A DNA stretch of 64,000 nt, from NCBI RefSeq assembly GCF_038096165.1, contig NZ_CP151076.1:5949501-6013500 (forward strand), written 5' to 3'. How positions within the stretch are numbered: the stretch's first letter is position 1; each line of letters starts with the position of its first letter. The notes under the pieces are model-generated. The model was not told the DNA's origin. It made no database searches and saw only the letters and a list, made by a program, of their open reading frames with translations. Below are positions 1-10,393 of the stretch, one piece after another. This stretch comes from Pseudomonas sp. G.S.17. GTDB taxonomy: Bacteria > Pseudomonadota > Gammaproteobacteria > Pseudomonadales > Pseudomonadaceae. A program made the translations under genes and the position numbers.

Positions 1-798
1 TTGGTCACGGCGATTGTGACCAACGCCATGGCGCTGATCCTCGCGCTGCACATTCGCCAGCACCCGGCTTACGCGCCTTATCCAATTCTTCAGGGTTTCT
101 GGCAGCTGTCGCGCAGTCACCTCAAAGAGTTGTGGCGTCTGGGCCTGCCCATCGGCGGCACCTACGCGGTGGAAGTCGGGTTGTTCACCTTTGCGGCGTT
201 CTGCATGGGCGCGATGGGCAGCACGCAGATGGCAGCGCACCAGATCGCGCTGCAAACGGTGTCCATGGCGTTCATGATTCCCGTGGGGATTTCCTACGCC
301 GTGACCATGCGCATTGGTCAGCATTACGGCGCGGGCAATCTGTTGCTGGCGCGGACCGCCGGGCGTGCGGGCATTGTTTTCGGTGGCAGCGTGATGCTGG
401 CGTTCGGCGTGCTGTTCTGGCTGGCGCCGCATTCGATCATTGGGCTGTTCCTGGACATCAACGACCCGGCGTTCGCCGATATTGTCGATCTGGCGGTAAA
501 ACTGCTGGCGATTGCCGCCTGGTTCGAAATCCTTGATGGCACGCAAACCATCGCCATGGGCGCCATTCGCGGCTTCAAGGATGCCAAGACCACCTTCCTG
601 ATCGGGCTGGCCAGCTATTGGCTGGTGGCGGCACCTGCGGCGTGGATTCTGGGTTTCTATATGAATCAGGGCGCAGTTGGCGTGTGGTGGGGCCTGGCGC
701 TCGGCTTGCTGTGTTCGGCGCTGGCGCTGACCTACGCGTTCGAGCGCAAGACTTCGCGGTTATTGCGGCGCGAAGCGGGTGCGGCAGTGGTGGCTTGA
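1..798 (+). CDS. MATE-family multidrug/Na+ antiporter, 5'-truncated
   Basis: This is the C-terminal 265 residues of a multidrug and toxin extrusion (MATE/NorM-type) transporter. The reading frame is already open at base 1, so the true start lies outside the window; family members run to about 450-470 residues, so some 200 are missing. The visible part is strongly hydrophobic with about six membrane segments and the MATE-like stretch GLPIGGTYAVEVGLFTFAAF near the left edge. Such proteins export cationic drugs in exchange for Na+ or H+. A REP pair interrupted by an IS110 element follows it. In P. aeruginosa the gene beside the ProE-type phosphodiesterase gene and rep is also a MATE gene (PA5294, from memory), so this is probably the ortholog. 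Substrate unknown. Confidence 0.9.
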   Translation: MVTAIVTNAMALILALHIRQHPAYAPYPILQGFWQLSRSHLKELWRLGLPIGGTYAVEVGLFTFAAFCMGAMGSTQMAAHQIALQTVSMAFMIPVGISYAVTMRIGQHYGAGNLLLARTAGRAGIVFGGSVMLAFGVLFWLAPHSIIGLFLDINDPAFADIVDLAVKLLAIAAWFEILDGTQTIAMGAIRGFKDAKTTFLIGLASYWLVAAPAAWILGFYMNQGAVGVWWGLALGLLCSALALTYAFERKTSRLLRREAGAAVVA

Positions 799-815
799 AC
801 TGCTGCGGTATTCGG

Positions 816-900
816 CAGGAGGGGACTTGTCCCCGAAAATGGCCGCTCAGCCTGGGATTTGCCCGTTGTCTGGCCGATTGTCTTCGGGGACAAGTCCCCT
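816..900. repeat. REP pair, right half cut by the IS110 element
   Basis: Two facing GGGGACTTGTCCCC-type REP sequences (about 816-838 and 882-900). The second should continue CTCCTACC, as the copy ending near 7192 does, but breaks off after AAGTCCCCT at 900. The missing CCTACC reappears at 2522-2527 on the far side of the insertion element. Confidence 0.85.
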
Positions 901-942
901 CTCATCAAACATAAAATAACCCACTGTTTTGACTAAGAAAAA

Positions 943-2277
943 TCACGCAGCTTTCACCAGTTCCAATCCCAACTTGCGGGCCTTGCGCAGCAAGGCCCGC
1001 ATCTGCCTGTCTTGGGTCTTGGCTTCGTAAGCCTCCATTCCTTGTTCAACGTAAGGCTGGCCTTTGGTCAGCATTGCGTAGATCAAGCGGGCAAGTTGGT
1101 GGGCGGTTGCCTTGATCGCACAGCTGGTGTCCATCCTTGCCAAACGCGAACGATGGCTGGCACCGATGAAGCTTTTGTCATTGCGCGCATTGGAGGCGGC
1201 TTGCTTCAACGCCTGGGCTGCTCGATTCAGGACTTTGGGACCACTGCCGGGCAGCTGTCTACCGCCTGATATTCGGGTCGGGGGCGCAAGACCCAGCCAG
1301 GAACAAAAGTGTCCCGATGTCGGAAAACGTGACAAGTCAGGGCCGATCTCACTGGCGAGCACCAAGGCCGTATCTACGCCGAGGGTCGGAATAGCCGTCA
1401 GATCAACTCCCATGATTTTCCAGAGAGCCTGATGCAAACCGGCTTGCTCCGATGAAGAACGATGCGGACTGCGCAGCGCCTTGGTCGAGGGCTGAGGCTT
1501 GTCGTTGAGTGTCGGCAATTGTTCAAGCACCTGTCTGATCGCTTGGTCGCACTCAGCGATCTGCCCTTCAAGAAAGTCGTAGCAAGCCACTTCCTGAGCC
1601 AGGGCATGCAGGTGTTCCAGGCGCCAGTTGCCTCGTAAACTGCGCTCAATGGTTTCGTGATCAGCCTTGATGCGCCGATCTCGAAAAGCGGCCAGCTTTT
1701 GTGGATTACGCTCACCCTCGATAATGGCGCGCAGGATTTTCATTCCCGTCACACCCGCGATATTGCTGATCACATTGGCGAGCTGGATATTCATCTGGCT
1801 CAACGCCTTCTGCATACGGTTGAGCGTTTGAGCCTGATCGCGAACTTTATTGGCGCGCTGGCGCACTATCGAACGCATGGAGCAGATGGCGTCCGAAGGT
1901 CGGAAGGCCCCCCGCAGAAGGCCATAGCTCATGAGCTGCCAAATCCACTGGCAATCCAGCACGTCAGATTTACGGCCCGATATCTGGCGTGTGGCCCGGG
2001 AGTTGACCAGATAGACGTCGAATCCGCGGGCATCCAGAATTTCGAACAGGGGAATCCAGTAAACCCCGGTCGCCTCCATCGCGACCACGCTGATACTTAG
2101 CGATTCGAGCCAGTCGGCCAAACCGAGCAAGTCGTCGGTAAAGGTGGAAAAACTGCGCACCGGGTTATCGCATCGATCAGGGTCGACGCCAACCCAATGC
2201 TCACGACTGCCAATATCGATGCCCGCACAGTCATCGTGAACAATTCGTAAACGTTTCTGCTGGTTCTTGCGCGCCAT
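943..2277 (-). CDS. IS110-family transposase (DEDD recombinase)
   Basis: 444-residue recombinase of the IS110 family. The N-terminal RuvC-like DEDD domain shows D21 in GIDIGSREHW, E69 in VAMEATGVYW, and D105/D108 in RKSDVLDCQW. After a coiled helical region comes the C-terminal transposase_20 domain (IPTLGVDTALVLASEIG, then FCSWLGLAPP), which in this family carries the catalytic serine. The start is the ATG at 2277 (MARKNQQ); an in-frame extension of 34 residues runs into the noncoding end and is unlike other IS110 proteins. All catalytic residues and the full length are present, so the element may be active. These enzymes recombine through a circular intermediate guided by a bridge RNA encoded in the noncoding end. 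Confidence 0.95.
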   Translation of the reverse strand: MARKNQQKRLRIVHDDCAGIDIGSREHWVGVDPDRCDNPVRSFSTFTDDLLGLADWLESLSISVVAMEATGVYWIPLFEILDARGFDVYLVNSRATRQISGRKSDVLDCQWIWQLMSYGLLRGAFRPSDAICSMRSIVRQRANKVRDQAQTLNRMQKALSQMNIQLANVISNIAGVTGMKILRAIIEGERNPQKLAAFRDRRIKADHETIERSLRGNWRLEHLHALAQEVACYDFLEGQIAECDQAIRQVLEQLPTLNDKPQPSTKALRSPHRSSSEQAGLHQALWKIMGVDLTAIPTLGVDTALVLASEIGPDLSRFPTSGHFCSWLGLAPPTRISGGRQLPGSGPKVLNRAAQALKQAASNARNDKSFIGASHRSRLARMDTSCAIKATAHQLARLIYAMLTKGQPYVEQGMEAYEAKTQDRQMRALLRKARKLGLELVKAA

Positions 2278-2519
2278 GAGAATTCCTCGCAGGATTAAGG
2301 GGCGCGCGGGGTACACGGTGGCGAAAAGATTCACTCTCTCATACGTGGTCACAGCAAGCTGTGCCGACAATGACTCCACGCCGATACCGTGCGGACCACT
2401 CTCCTACTCGGGTGCTGTCACACCAGTGCGGGCTACGGTCTCTGTCCCGCGCGCACCTTCAACGCTAGACGCATCCCCCGTTTGCTGCGCGACAGCGCGG
2501 CGTCTGGACGACGGGGGAT
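2278..2519 (-). ncRNA. candidate IS110 bridge RNA region
   Basis: The 242-bp noncoding end lies upstream of the transposase, where IS110-group elements such as IS621 encode their bridge RNA. It is rich in inverted repeats; a perfect 9-bp pair, ATCCCCCGT (2473-2481) and ACGGGGGAT (2511-2519), ends exactly at the inferred element boundary. CTCCTAC at 2401-2407 equals the target sequence spanning the core dinucleotide and right flank of the insertion site, so it could belong to a target guide. Exact RNA ends and fold are not determined; location and family precedent are the main support. Confidence 0.5.
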
Positions 2520-2559
2520 CTCCTACCGGTCTCTTACTTACCTATTCTGGCTGCATTGA

Positions 2560-4227
2560 TCAAACACTACTCAACGACCGCGAAACGCCTTGATCGAAGG
2601 TCAGGAATTCAACCAGATCCGGCATCGCCAGCGGGCGGCTGATGAGGTAGCCCTGCACCTGATCGCAGCCAAAACTGCGCAACAAGGCCAGTTGCTCGAC
2701 GTTCTCGACGCCTTCGGCGACCACTTCCAGGCTCAGGTTGTGCGCCAGGTTGATCATGGCGTGGACCAGCTTGCGGTTCTCTTCGCGCTGTTCCATTTCC
2801 GCGACGAAACTCCGGTCGATCTTGAGCAGCGCAATGGGCAGGCTATTCAGATGCACGAACGACGAAAAGCCGGTGCCGAAATCATCCAGAGAAAAGCGCA
2901 CGCCCAGCTTGCCCAGCGCATCCATGGTGTGCTTGACCAGATCACTGCGGCGCATGACGGCGGTTTCAGTCAGCTCGAACTCCAGCCATTGCGCATCGAC
3001 GCCACGGTCGGCGATCAAGCGGCTCAACGTCGCCAGCAGCTGGTTGTCCTGAAACTGGCGGAACGACAGGTTGATGGCCATGTGCAGCGGCGGCATGCCG
3101 AGTTCGCGCAGCGCCTGCATGTCGCGCAGGGCCCGGGAAATCACCCAGTAGCCCAGCGGCACGATCAAGCCACTTTGCTCAGCCAGCGGCACGAATTCGC
3201 TGGGCGGCAACAGGCCACGTTCCTTATGACGCCAGCGCACCAGCGCTTCCAGGCCGACGATGCGCCCGCTGGTCAGGCAAAGCCTGGGTTGATAGTGCAG
3301 CTCCAGTTCGTCACGGCGTAGCGCGCGACGCAGTTCACTTTCCAGATCGGCTAGGCTGCGCGCGTTGCGATTGATGCGTTCGTTGAAGACATGAAAGGTG
3401 CAGCCCTGGACACCCTTGGCTTGTTGCATGGCGATGTGTGCATGCCACATCAGCGGATCGGCGCCGGCCAGAGCACGCGAGTGGGCGATGCCCAGGCTGC
3501 AACCGATCAGCAGGCTTTCGCCATCAACCCAATAAGGCTCGGCCAGCGCTTCGGTGATGCGCTCGGCCATCCACTCGGCGCGGCGTGGTGCCCGCCGCGT
3601 GTCGATCAACAAGGCAAATTCGTCGCTGCCAAGGCGGGCGATCTGATCGCCAACCTCCAGCTGGCTTTTGAGGCGTGCCACAACCTGCAGAATCAGTCGA
3701 TCACCCGCCTGATGGCCGAGGGCATCGTTGGCGCGGCGAAAGTTGTCCAGATCAAGATGCCCGAGGGCTAGCCCGCGGCCTTCGTTTTCCAGCAAACGCG
3801 CGGTCAGCAACGTCTGAAAACCCTGGCGATTGGCGATGCCGGTCATCGTGTCCTGTTCGGCCAGGCGTTGCAGCGTGTCTTCCAGCAAGCCTTTTTCGCG
3901 GATATGCCGCAGGCAGCGGCGCACGGTGTCAGTCGTCAGGCTGCTGCGTACCAGCCAGTCAACAGCACCGACTGGTCCGACAGACGGTTCCTGTTCCAGC
4001 AGCATTACGACAGGCAAACTGCAGCGTCCCGGCGCGGGTTGCAGCGCGGGTGTGGTCAGCAGCACCGTATTACCCTGGTCGACAATATGCTCGCTGACTT
4101 CATTCCAGTGCGCGACACACAGCAACTCAATGCCATCGAGGGAAACCAGGCAAACGCGAAGCAATGCTAGCCATTCCGGCTCTCGGGCCAGCAATAACAG
4201 TCGCACGGGTTGGAAAAGCGTAGACAA
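2560..4227 (-). CDS. GGDEF-EAL cyclic-di-GMP phosphodiesterase (ProE-like)
   Basis: 555-residue soluble protein. Residues about 1-115 resemble a receiver fold without an evident phosphoacceptor; about 120-290 is a GGDEF domain whose signature is degenerate (GSDEF), so cyclase activity is doubtful; about 305-545 is an EAL domain with the key motifs (LEALVRW, NLSFRQF, ELTET, DDFGTGFSS, KIDRSFV, EGVE, QGY), so it should hydrolyse c-di-GMP. The only credible start is TTG at 4227, with GGGAGC just upstream. Position beside rep and a MATE gene matches PA5295 (ProE) of P. aeruginosa, reported to lower c-di-GMP and exopolysaccharide. The gene is complete; the IS110 element stops about 40 bp beyond its stop codon. 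Confidence 0.9.
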   Translation of the reverse strand: MSTLFQPVRLLLLAREPEWLALLRVCLVSLDGIELLCVAHWNEVSEHIVDQGNTVLLTTPALQPAPGRCSLPVVMLLEQEPSVGPVGAVDWLVRSSLTTDTVRRCLRHIREKGLLEDTLQRLAEQDTMTGIANRQGFQTLLTARLLENEGRGLALGHLDLDNFRRANDALGHQAGDRLILQVVARLKSQLEVGDQIARLGSDEFALLIDTRRAPRRAEWMAERITEALAEPYWVDGESLLIGCSLGIAHSRALAGADPLMWHAHIAMQQAKGVQGCTFHVFNERINRNARSLADLESELRRALRRDELELHYQPRLCLTSGRIVGLEALVRWRHKERGLLPPSEFVPLAEQSGLIVPLGYWVISRALRDMQALRELGMPPLHMAINLSFRQFQDNQLLATLSRLIADRGVDAQWLEFELTETAVMRRSDLVKHTMDALGKLGVRFSLDDFGTGFSSFVHLNSLPIALLKIDRSFVAEMEQREENRKLVHAMINLAHNLSLEVVAEGVENVEQLALLRSFGCDQVQGYLISRPLAMPDLVEFLTFDQGVSRSLSSV

Positions 4228-4443
4228 GCTAGCTCCCTAGGCTCGTCAAGGACGAGCAACAAAGCCCAAAGACGCGGGGCCAAACCAGCGCCTTTACAGC
4301 GCATTGGTACGCAAATGTAACAAACCTTACAGGATTAGATAGCGCAGCGATATTTAGTGCAAGTACGGGGGCGGACGGTGACCGCACAAACGTCCCAGCC
4401 TGTTAAAATGCCCGCCCATTTCGCTTGTGACCCTCTCCCTGAC

Positions 4444-7070
<2,627 letters not shown>

Positions 7071-7091
7071 TTGAAACAAATCATTCGCTCG

Positions 7092-7192
7092 GTAGGAGGG
7101 GACTTGTCCCCGAACGCAATTTGCCCGACAACGAGATATCCGAAAATCAACGCCGCTTGAACTAACGTTTTCGGGGACGAGTCCCCTCCTAC
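7092..7192. repeat. REP pair (GGGGACTTGTCCCC type)
   Basis: Two facing REP units, GTAGGAGGGGACTTGTCCCC near 7092 and the inverse ending CCTCCTACC near 7192, separated by about 60 bp. It lies between xpt and the sulfide operon and gives the intact REP sequence used to reconstruct the IS110 target. Confidence 0.9.
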
Positions 7193-7212
7193 CAGAATCC
7201 TTGTTGCCAGCA

Positions 7213-7227
7213 GGTATCGGGAATACC
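7213..7227. promoter_or_regulatory. short palindrome ahead of the sulfide operon
   Basis: GGTAT-CGGGA-ATACC is a perfect 5-bp inverted repeat about 45 bp upstream of the dioxygenase start. It could be an operator for a sulfide or persulfide sensor. No sigma54-type -24/-12 element was found here, which argues against FisR-like control. Position is the only support. Confidence 0.25.
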
Positions 7228-7270
7228 CAACCCACCACCCGCCAGCTTCAACAACCGTTTTGGAGACCAA

Positions 7271-8155
7271 ATGATCATTGGCGAGCGCTTGTACATCGAA
7301 GCACTGTTCGATCCTCATACCTCGACCATCAGCTATCTGGTCATGGACCTGAGCAGCAAACACTGCGCCCTGATCGACAGCGTGCTGGATTACGACCCCA
7401 AGTCCGGGCGCACCGGCACCGAGTCCGCCGACCGCTTGATCGCCCGTGTTCGGGAGCTGCAAGCCTCGGTGCAATGGATTCTCGAAACCCATGTCCACGC
7501 CGATCATCTTTCCGCAGCCGCGTACCTGAAAGACCAGCTGCACGGGCAGATCGCTATCGGCAGCCATATCACCCAGGTGCAGAAAGTGTTCGGTGCGCTG
7601 TTCAACGCGCCGGGCAGTTTTGCCCGCGATGGCAGTCAGTTCGACGTGCTGCTGGGCGACGGCATGTCATTCCAGATCGGCACGCTTGAAGCGCGGGCGA
7701 TGCACACGCCCGGCCACACTCCGGCGTGCATGACGTACCTGGTGGAAGTGGCGGGCGAAACCGTGGCGTTCGTTGGCGACACTTTATTCATGCCCGACTA
7801 CGGCACCGCGCGCTGCGACTTCCCCGGCGCCGACGCCCGGACGCTGTATCGCTCGATTCACAAGATCCTCAGCCTGCCGGCCAGCACACGACTGTTCATG
7901 TGCCATGACTACCTGCCAAACGGCCGCGAACTGCGATACATGACCACGGTTGCCGAGCAGCGCGCCGAGAATATCCACATCCACGAAGGCATCGATGAAG
8001 ACGCGTTCGTGAAGATGCGCGAAGCCCGCGATGCAACCCTGGACATGCCCGTGCTGATCCTGCCTTCGGTACAGATCAACATGCGTTGCGGCCACCTTCC
8101 AGAGCCGGAAGAAAACGGCATCAGCTACCTGAAAATCCCGCTTAACGTCCTTTGA
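7271..8155 (+). CDS. persulfide dioxygenase-like metallo-beta-lactamase protein
   Basis: 294-residue metallo-beta-lactamase-fold protein of the ETHE1/Blh persulfide dioxygenase group, which oxidises glutathione persulfide to sulfite with non-heme iron. Metal-binding motifs are HVHADH (about residues 75-80), the TPGHTP histidine, VGDTLF and MCHDY. GGAG precedes the ATG at 7271. The next genes encode an SQR-like flavoprotein and a sulfite-type exporter, forming a pathway from sulfide to persulfide to sulfite to export, which supports this role over a glyoxalase II role. Confidence 0.88.
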   Translation: MIIGERLYIEALFDPHTSTISYLVMDLSSKHCALIDSVLDYDPKSGRTGTESADRLIARVRELQASVQWILETHVHADHLSAAAYLKDQLHGQIAIGSHITQVQKVFGALFNAPGSFARDGSQFDVLLGDGMSFQIGTLEARAMHTPGHTPACMTYLVEVAGETVAFVGDTLFMPDYGTARCDFPGADARTLYRSIHKILSLPASTRLFMCHDYLPNGRELRYMTTVAEQRAENIHIHEGIDEDAFVKMREARDATLDMPVLILPSVQINMRCGHLPEPEENGISYLKIPLNVL

Positions 8156-8184
8156 ACCGGGCATCCACTTCTGGAGCTGTTGCG

Positions 8185-9444
8185 ATGCAAGAACAACATG
8201 ACGTCCGCCACCAAATTCTCATCGTTGGCGCTGGCGCGGCGGGAATCGCTACGGCATCGAGCCTGCTGGCTCGGGACGCGACGCTGGATATCGCAATCAT
8301 CGATCCGGCCGACACCCACTACTATCAACCCGGCTGGACCCTGGTCGGCGCCGGCATTTTTCAACCTGAGTCCACTGCGCGCAGCATGGAATCGTTGATT
8401 CCCAAGGGCGTGCGCTGGATCAAGGAAGCCGTCGCGGCGTTCGAGCCGCAACACCATCGAGTCCTGCTGCAGACCGGGCAGATACTCGGCTATCAACAGC
8501 TGATCGTCTGCCCCGGCCTGAAACTCGACTGGGCGGCGATTCCCGGCCTCCAGGAAACCCTGGGTAAAAACGGCGTCACCTCCAATTATCGCTACGACCT
8601 GGCACCTTACACCTGGCAGCTGGTGCAAAACCTCAAGCAGGGTCGCGCGCTGTTCACCCAGCCGCCCATGCCGATCAAATGCGCGGGCGCGCCGCAAAAG
8701 GCGATGTATCTGTCTTGCGATCACTGGCTGAAGACCGGCCATCTGAGGCAGATCAACACCCAATTCTTCAATGCTGGCGGCGTGCTGTTTGGCGTGGCCG
8801 ACTATGTGCCGGCCTTGATGAAGTACATCGAGCGCTACGCCATCGACTTGCAATTCAATCACAAGCTGATCGCCGTGGACGGCCCTCGGAAAGTGGCAAC
8901 TTTCGTGAGCACCGACGCCGATGGCAGCAGCGAAACCGTCGAGCAAATCTTCGACATGCTGCATGTGGCGCCGCCGCAGACTGCACCGGACTTCATCCGC
9001 GCCAGCCCGCTGGCCGACGCCGCAGGCTGGATCGATGTCGATCCGGCAACCCTGCAACATCGCCGTTTCGCCAATATCCACGGCCTGGGCGACGCGACCA
9101 ACACCAGCAACGCGAAAACCGCAGCGGCCGCCCGCAAACAGGCGCCGGTGGTAGCCAACAACGTATTGCGTGCCCTGGGCCGCTTGCAGCAACAGGCGCA
9201 ATACGACGGCTATGGTTCATGCCCGCTGACCGTGGAACGCGGCAAGATCGTCCTCGCCGAATTCACCTATGGCGGCAAACTGGCCCCGAGCTTCCCGGAC
9301 TGGCTGGTCAACGGCCGCAAACCCACGCGTCTGGCCTGGTGGCTGAAAGAACGCATTCTGCCGCCGCTGTACTGGCGCGGCATGTTGCGCGGTCGGGAAT
9401 GGCTCGCTCGCCCGAAGCTTGATCCGCTCAAGGCCGGAAAATGA
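8185..9444 (+). CDS. sulfide:quinone oxidoreductase-like FAD protein
   Basis: 419-residue FAD-dependent pyridine-nucleotide-disulfide-fold protein. The N-terminal dinucleotide fold is ILIVGAGAAGIATASSLLAR; next come PADTHYYQPGWTLVGAG and the SQR-type motif PIKCAGAPQKAMYLSCDHW, in which two cysteines flank the catalytic region as in type II (SQOR-like) enzymes. A second FAD contact is HGLGDATNTSNAKTAAAARK. It should oxidise sulfide to a persulfide and pass electrons to quinone at the inner membrane. The ATG at 8185 has GGAG upstream; a TTG start 33 bp earlier would overlap the previous stop and is less likely. It overlaps the next gene by ATGA. Confidence 0.87.
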   Translation: MQEQHDVRHQILIVGAGAAGIATASSLLARDATLDIAIIDPADTHYYQPGWTLVGAGIFQPESTARSMESLIPKGVRWIKEAVAAFEPQHHRVLLQTGQILGYQQLIVCPGLKLDWAAIPGLQETLGKNGVTSNYRYDLAPYTWQLVQNLKQGRALFTQPPMPIKCAGAPQKAMYLSCDHWLKTGHLRQINTQFFNAGGVLFGVADYVPALMKYIERYAIDLQFNHKLIAVDGPRKVATFVSTDADGSSETVEQIFDMLHVAPPQTAPDFIRASPLADAAGWIDVDPATLQHRRFANIHGLGDATNTSNAKTAAAARKQAPVVANNVLRALGRLQQQAQYDGYGSCPLTVERGKIVLAEFTYGGKLAPSFPDWLVNGRKPTRLAWWLKERILPPLYWRGMLRGREWLARPKLDPLKAGK

Positions 9445-10265
9445 ACGAACATCAACTGCTCGGCGCAGGCCTGGGCACGTTGATCGGCGCGATATTGGCG
9501 TTGACCGGGGCCGGTGGCGGCATTCTCGCCGTGCCATTGCTGGTGTTCGGCCTTGGCCTGTCGATAGTCGAAGCCGCGCCCGTGGGATTGCTGGCAGTCG
9601 GCCTGGCCTCGGCGGTCGGTGCGATTCTGGGTTGGCGCGAAGGCATCGTGCGTTATCGCGCTGCGGGTTATATCGCCAGCATCGGCATCGTCATCGCGCC
9701 ACTGGGTTTGTGGCTTGCCCATCAGTTGCCGAACACGCCGCTGGCGCTGCTGTTCTCGACGGTTTTGATGTATGCCTGCGTGCGGATTTTCCGCAAAGCC
9801 AGCTGCGAATTGCGCCACGGCCCATTGGCCACCCGCCCGGATTTTCTGCCCTGTGTTCTGAATCCGCTGCAAGGTCGTCTGCGCTGGACCATGCCCTGTC
9901 TGCGCGCGCTGACGTTGACCGGCATGCTGGCGGGCCTGTTATCCGGATTGCTGGGGGTTGGCGGCGGCTTCGTGATTATCCCGGCGCTAACGCGCTACAC
10001 CGACCTGGACATGAAAAGCGTGGTGGCCACTTCATTGGCGGTCATTGCCCTGGTTTCCCTGGGCAGCGTGATCACCGCAACGCTGAGCGGCGTGATGCAC
10101 TGGGCCGTCGGCGCGCCATTTGCAGCAGGCGCGGTGGTCGGCCTTGTCGCCGGACGGCAGATTGCCCGCTACCTCGCCGGGCCGCGATTGCGACAGCTGT
10201 TTGCCGTGGTGGGAATCGGTGCGGCGGTGATGTTGGTCGCGACACAGATCACATTTTTCCTGTAG
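9441..10265 (+). CDS. TauE/SafE-family (TSUP) membrane permease
   Basis: 274-residue protein with about eight hydrophobic segments and the paired glycine-rich TSUP repeats: ALTGAGGGILAVPLL near the N-terminus and SGLLGVGGGFVIIPALT near the middle. TSUP proteins move sulfite, sulfoacetate and related anions. The ATG overlaps the stop of the SQR-like gene (ATGA at 9441-9444), so translation is probably coupled, and the likely task is export of the sulfite made by the dioxygenase. Direction and substrate are inferred from context. Confidence 0.87.
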   Translation: MNEHQLLGAGLGTLIGAILALTGAGGGILAVPLLVFGLGLSIVEAAPVGLLAVGLASAVGAILGWREGIVRYRAAGYIASIGIVIAPLGLWLAHQLPNTPLALLFSTVLMYACVRIFRKASCELRHGPLATRPDFLPCVLNPLQGRLRWTMPCLRALTLTGMLAGLLSGLLGVGGGFVIIPALTRYTDLDMKSVVATSLAVIALVSLGSVITATLSGVMHWAVGAPFAAGAVVGLVAGRQIARYLAGPRLRQLFAVVGIGAAVMLVATQITFFL

Positions 10266-10270
10266 TCGCT

Positions 10271-10393
10271 CCCTCCTACCGGTTTTGCGCAGCCCGGTAG
10301 GACCGGACTTGTCCGGGAAGGCGTCAGGTCAGGCAATGAGTCAGGCCAGGCAGATTGAGGTTGCCTTCTTCGGGGACAAGCCCCCTCCTACAC
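10271..10393. repeat. REP cluster between convergent genes
   Basis: At least three REP-type arms: CTCCTACC near 10272, GGTAGGACCGGACTTGTCC near 10296, and CGGGGACAAGCCCCCTCCTAC ending near 10393. It separates the sulfide operon from the convergent CoA-transferase gene and touches the latter's stop codon. It may serve as a bidirectional transcript end. Confidence 0.8.

Larger units (their letters stand above)
901..2519 (-). mobile_element. IS110-family insertion sequence in a REP
   Basis: An element of about 1.62 kb carrying one IS110-type recombinase gene read leftwards. Boundaries come from the interrupted REP: joining bases up to 900 to bases from 2522 restores AAGTCCCCTCCTACC, the normal REP end seen elsewhere in the window. 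A CT dinucleotide stands at both junctions (899-900 and 2520-2521), matching the two-base core and lack of long terminal repeats of IS110 elements. The end upstream of the transposase is long (2278-2519, 242 bp); the other end is about 42 bp, the IS110-group layout. Boundaries are certain to within about 2 bp. Several Pseudomonas IS110 elements (ISPpu9/10, ISPa11) are known to target REPs. Confidence 0.9.

Noticed and set aside
2278..2379. 34-residue N-terminal extension of the IS110 transposase
   Set aside because: It is not similar to IS110 N-termini and lies in the noncoding, structured end of the element; MARKNQQ at 2277 is the expected start.
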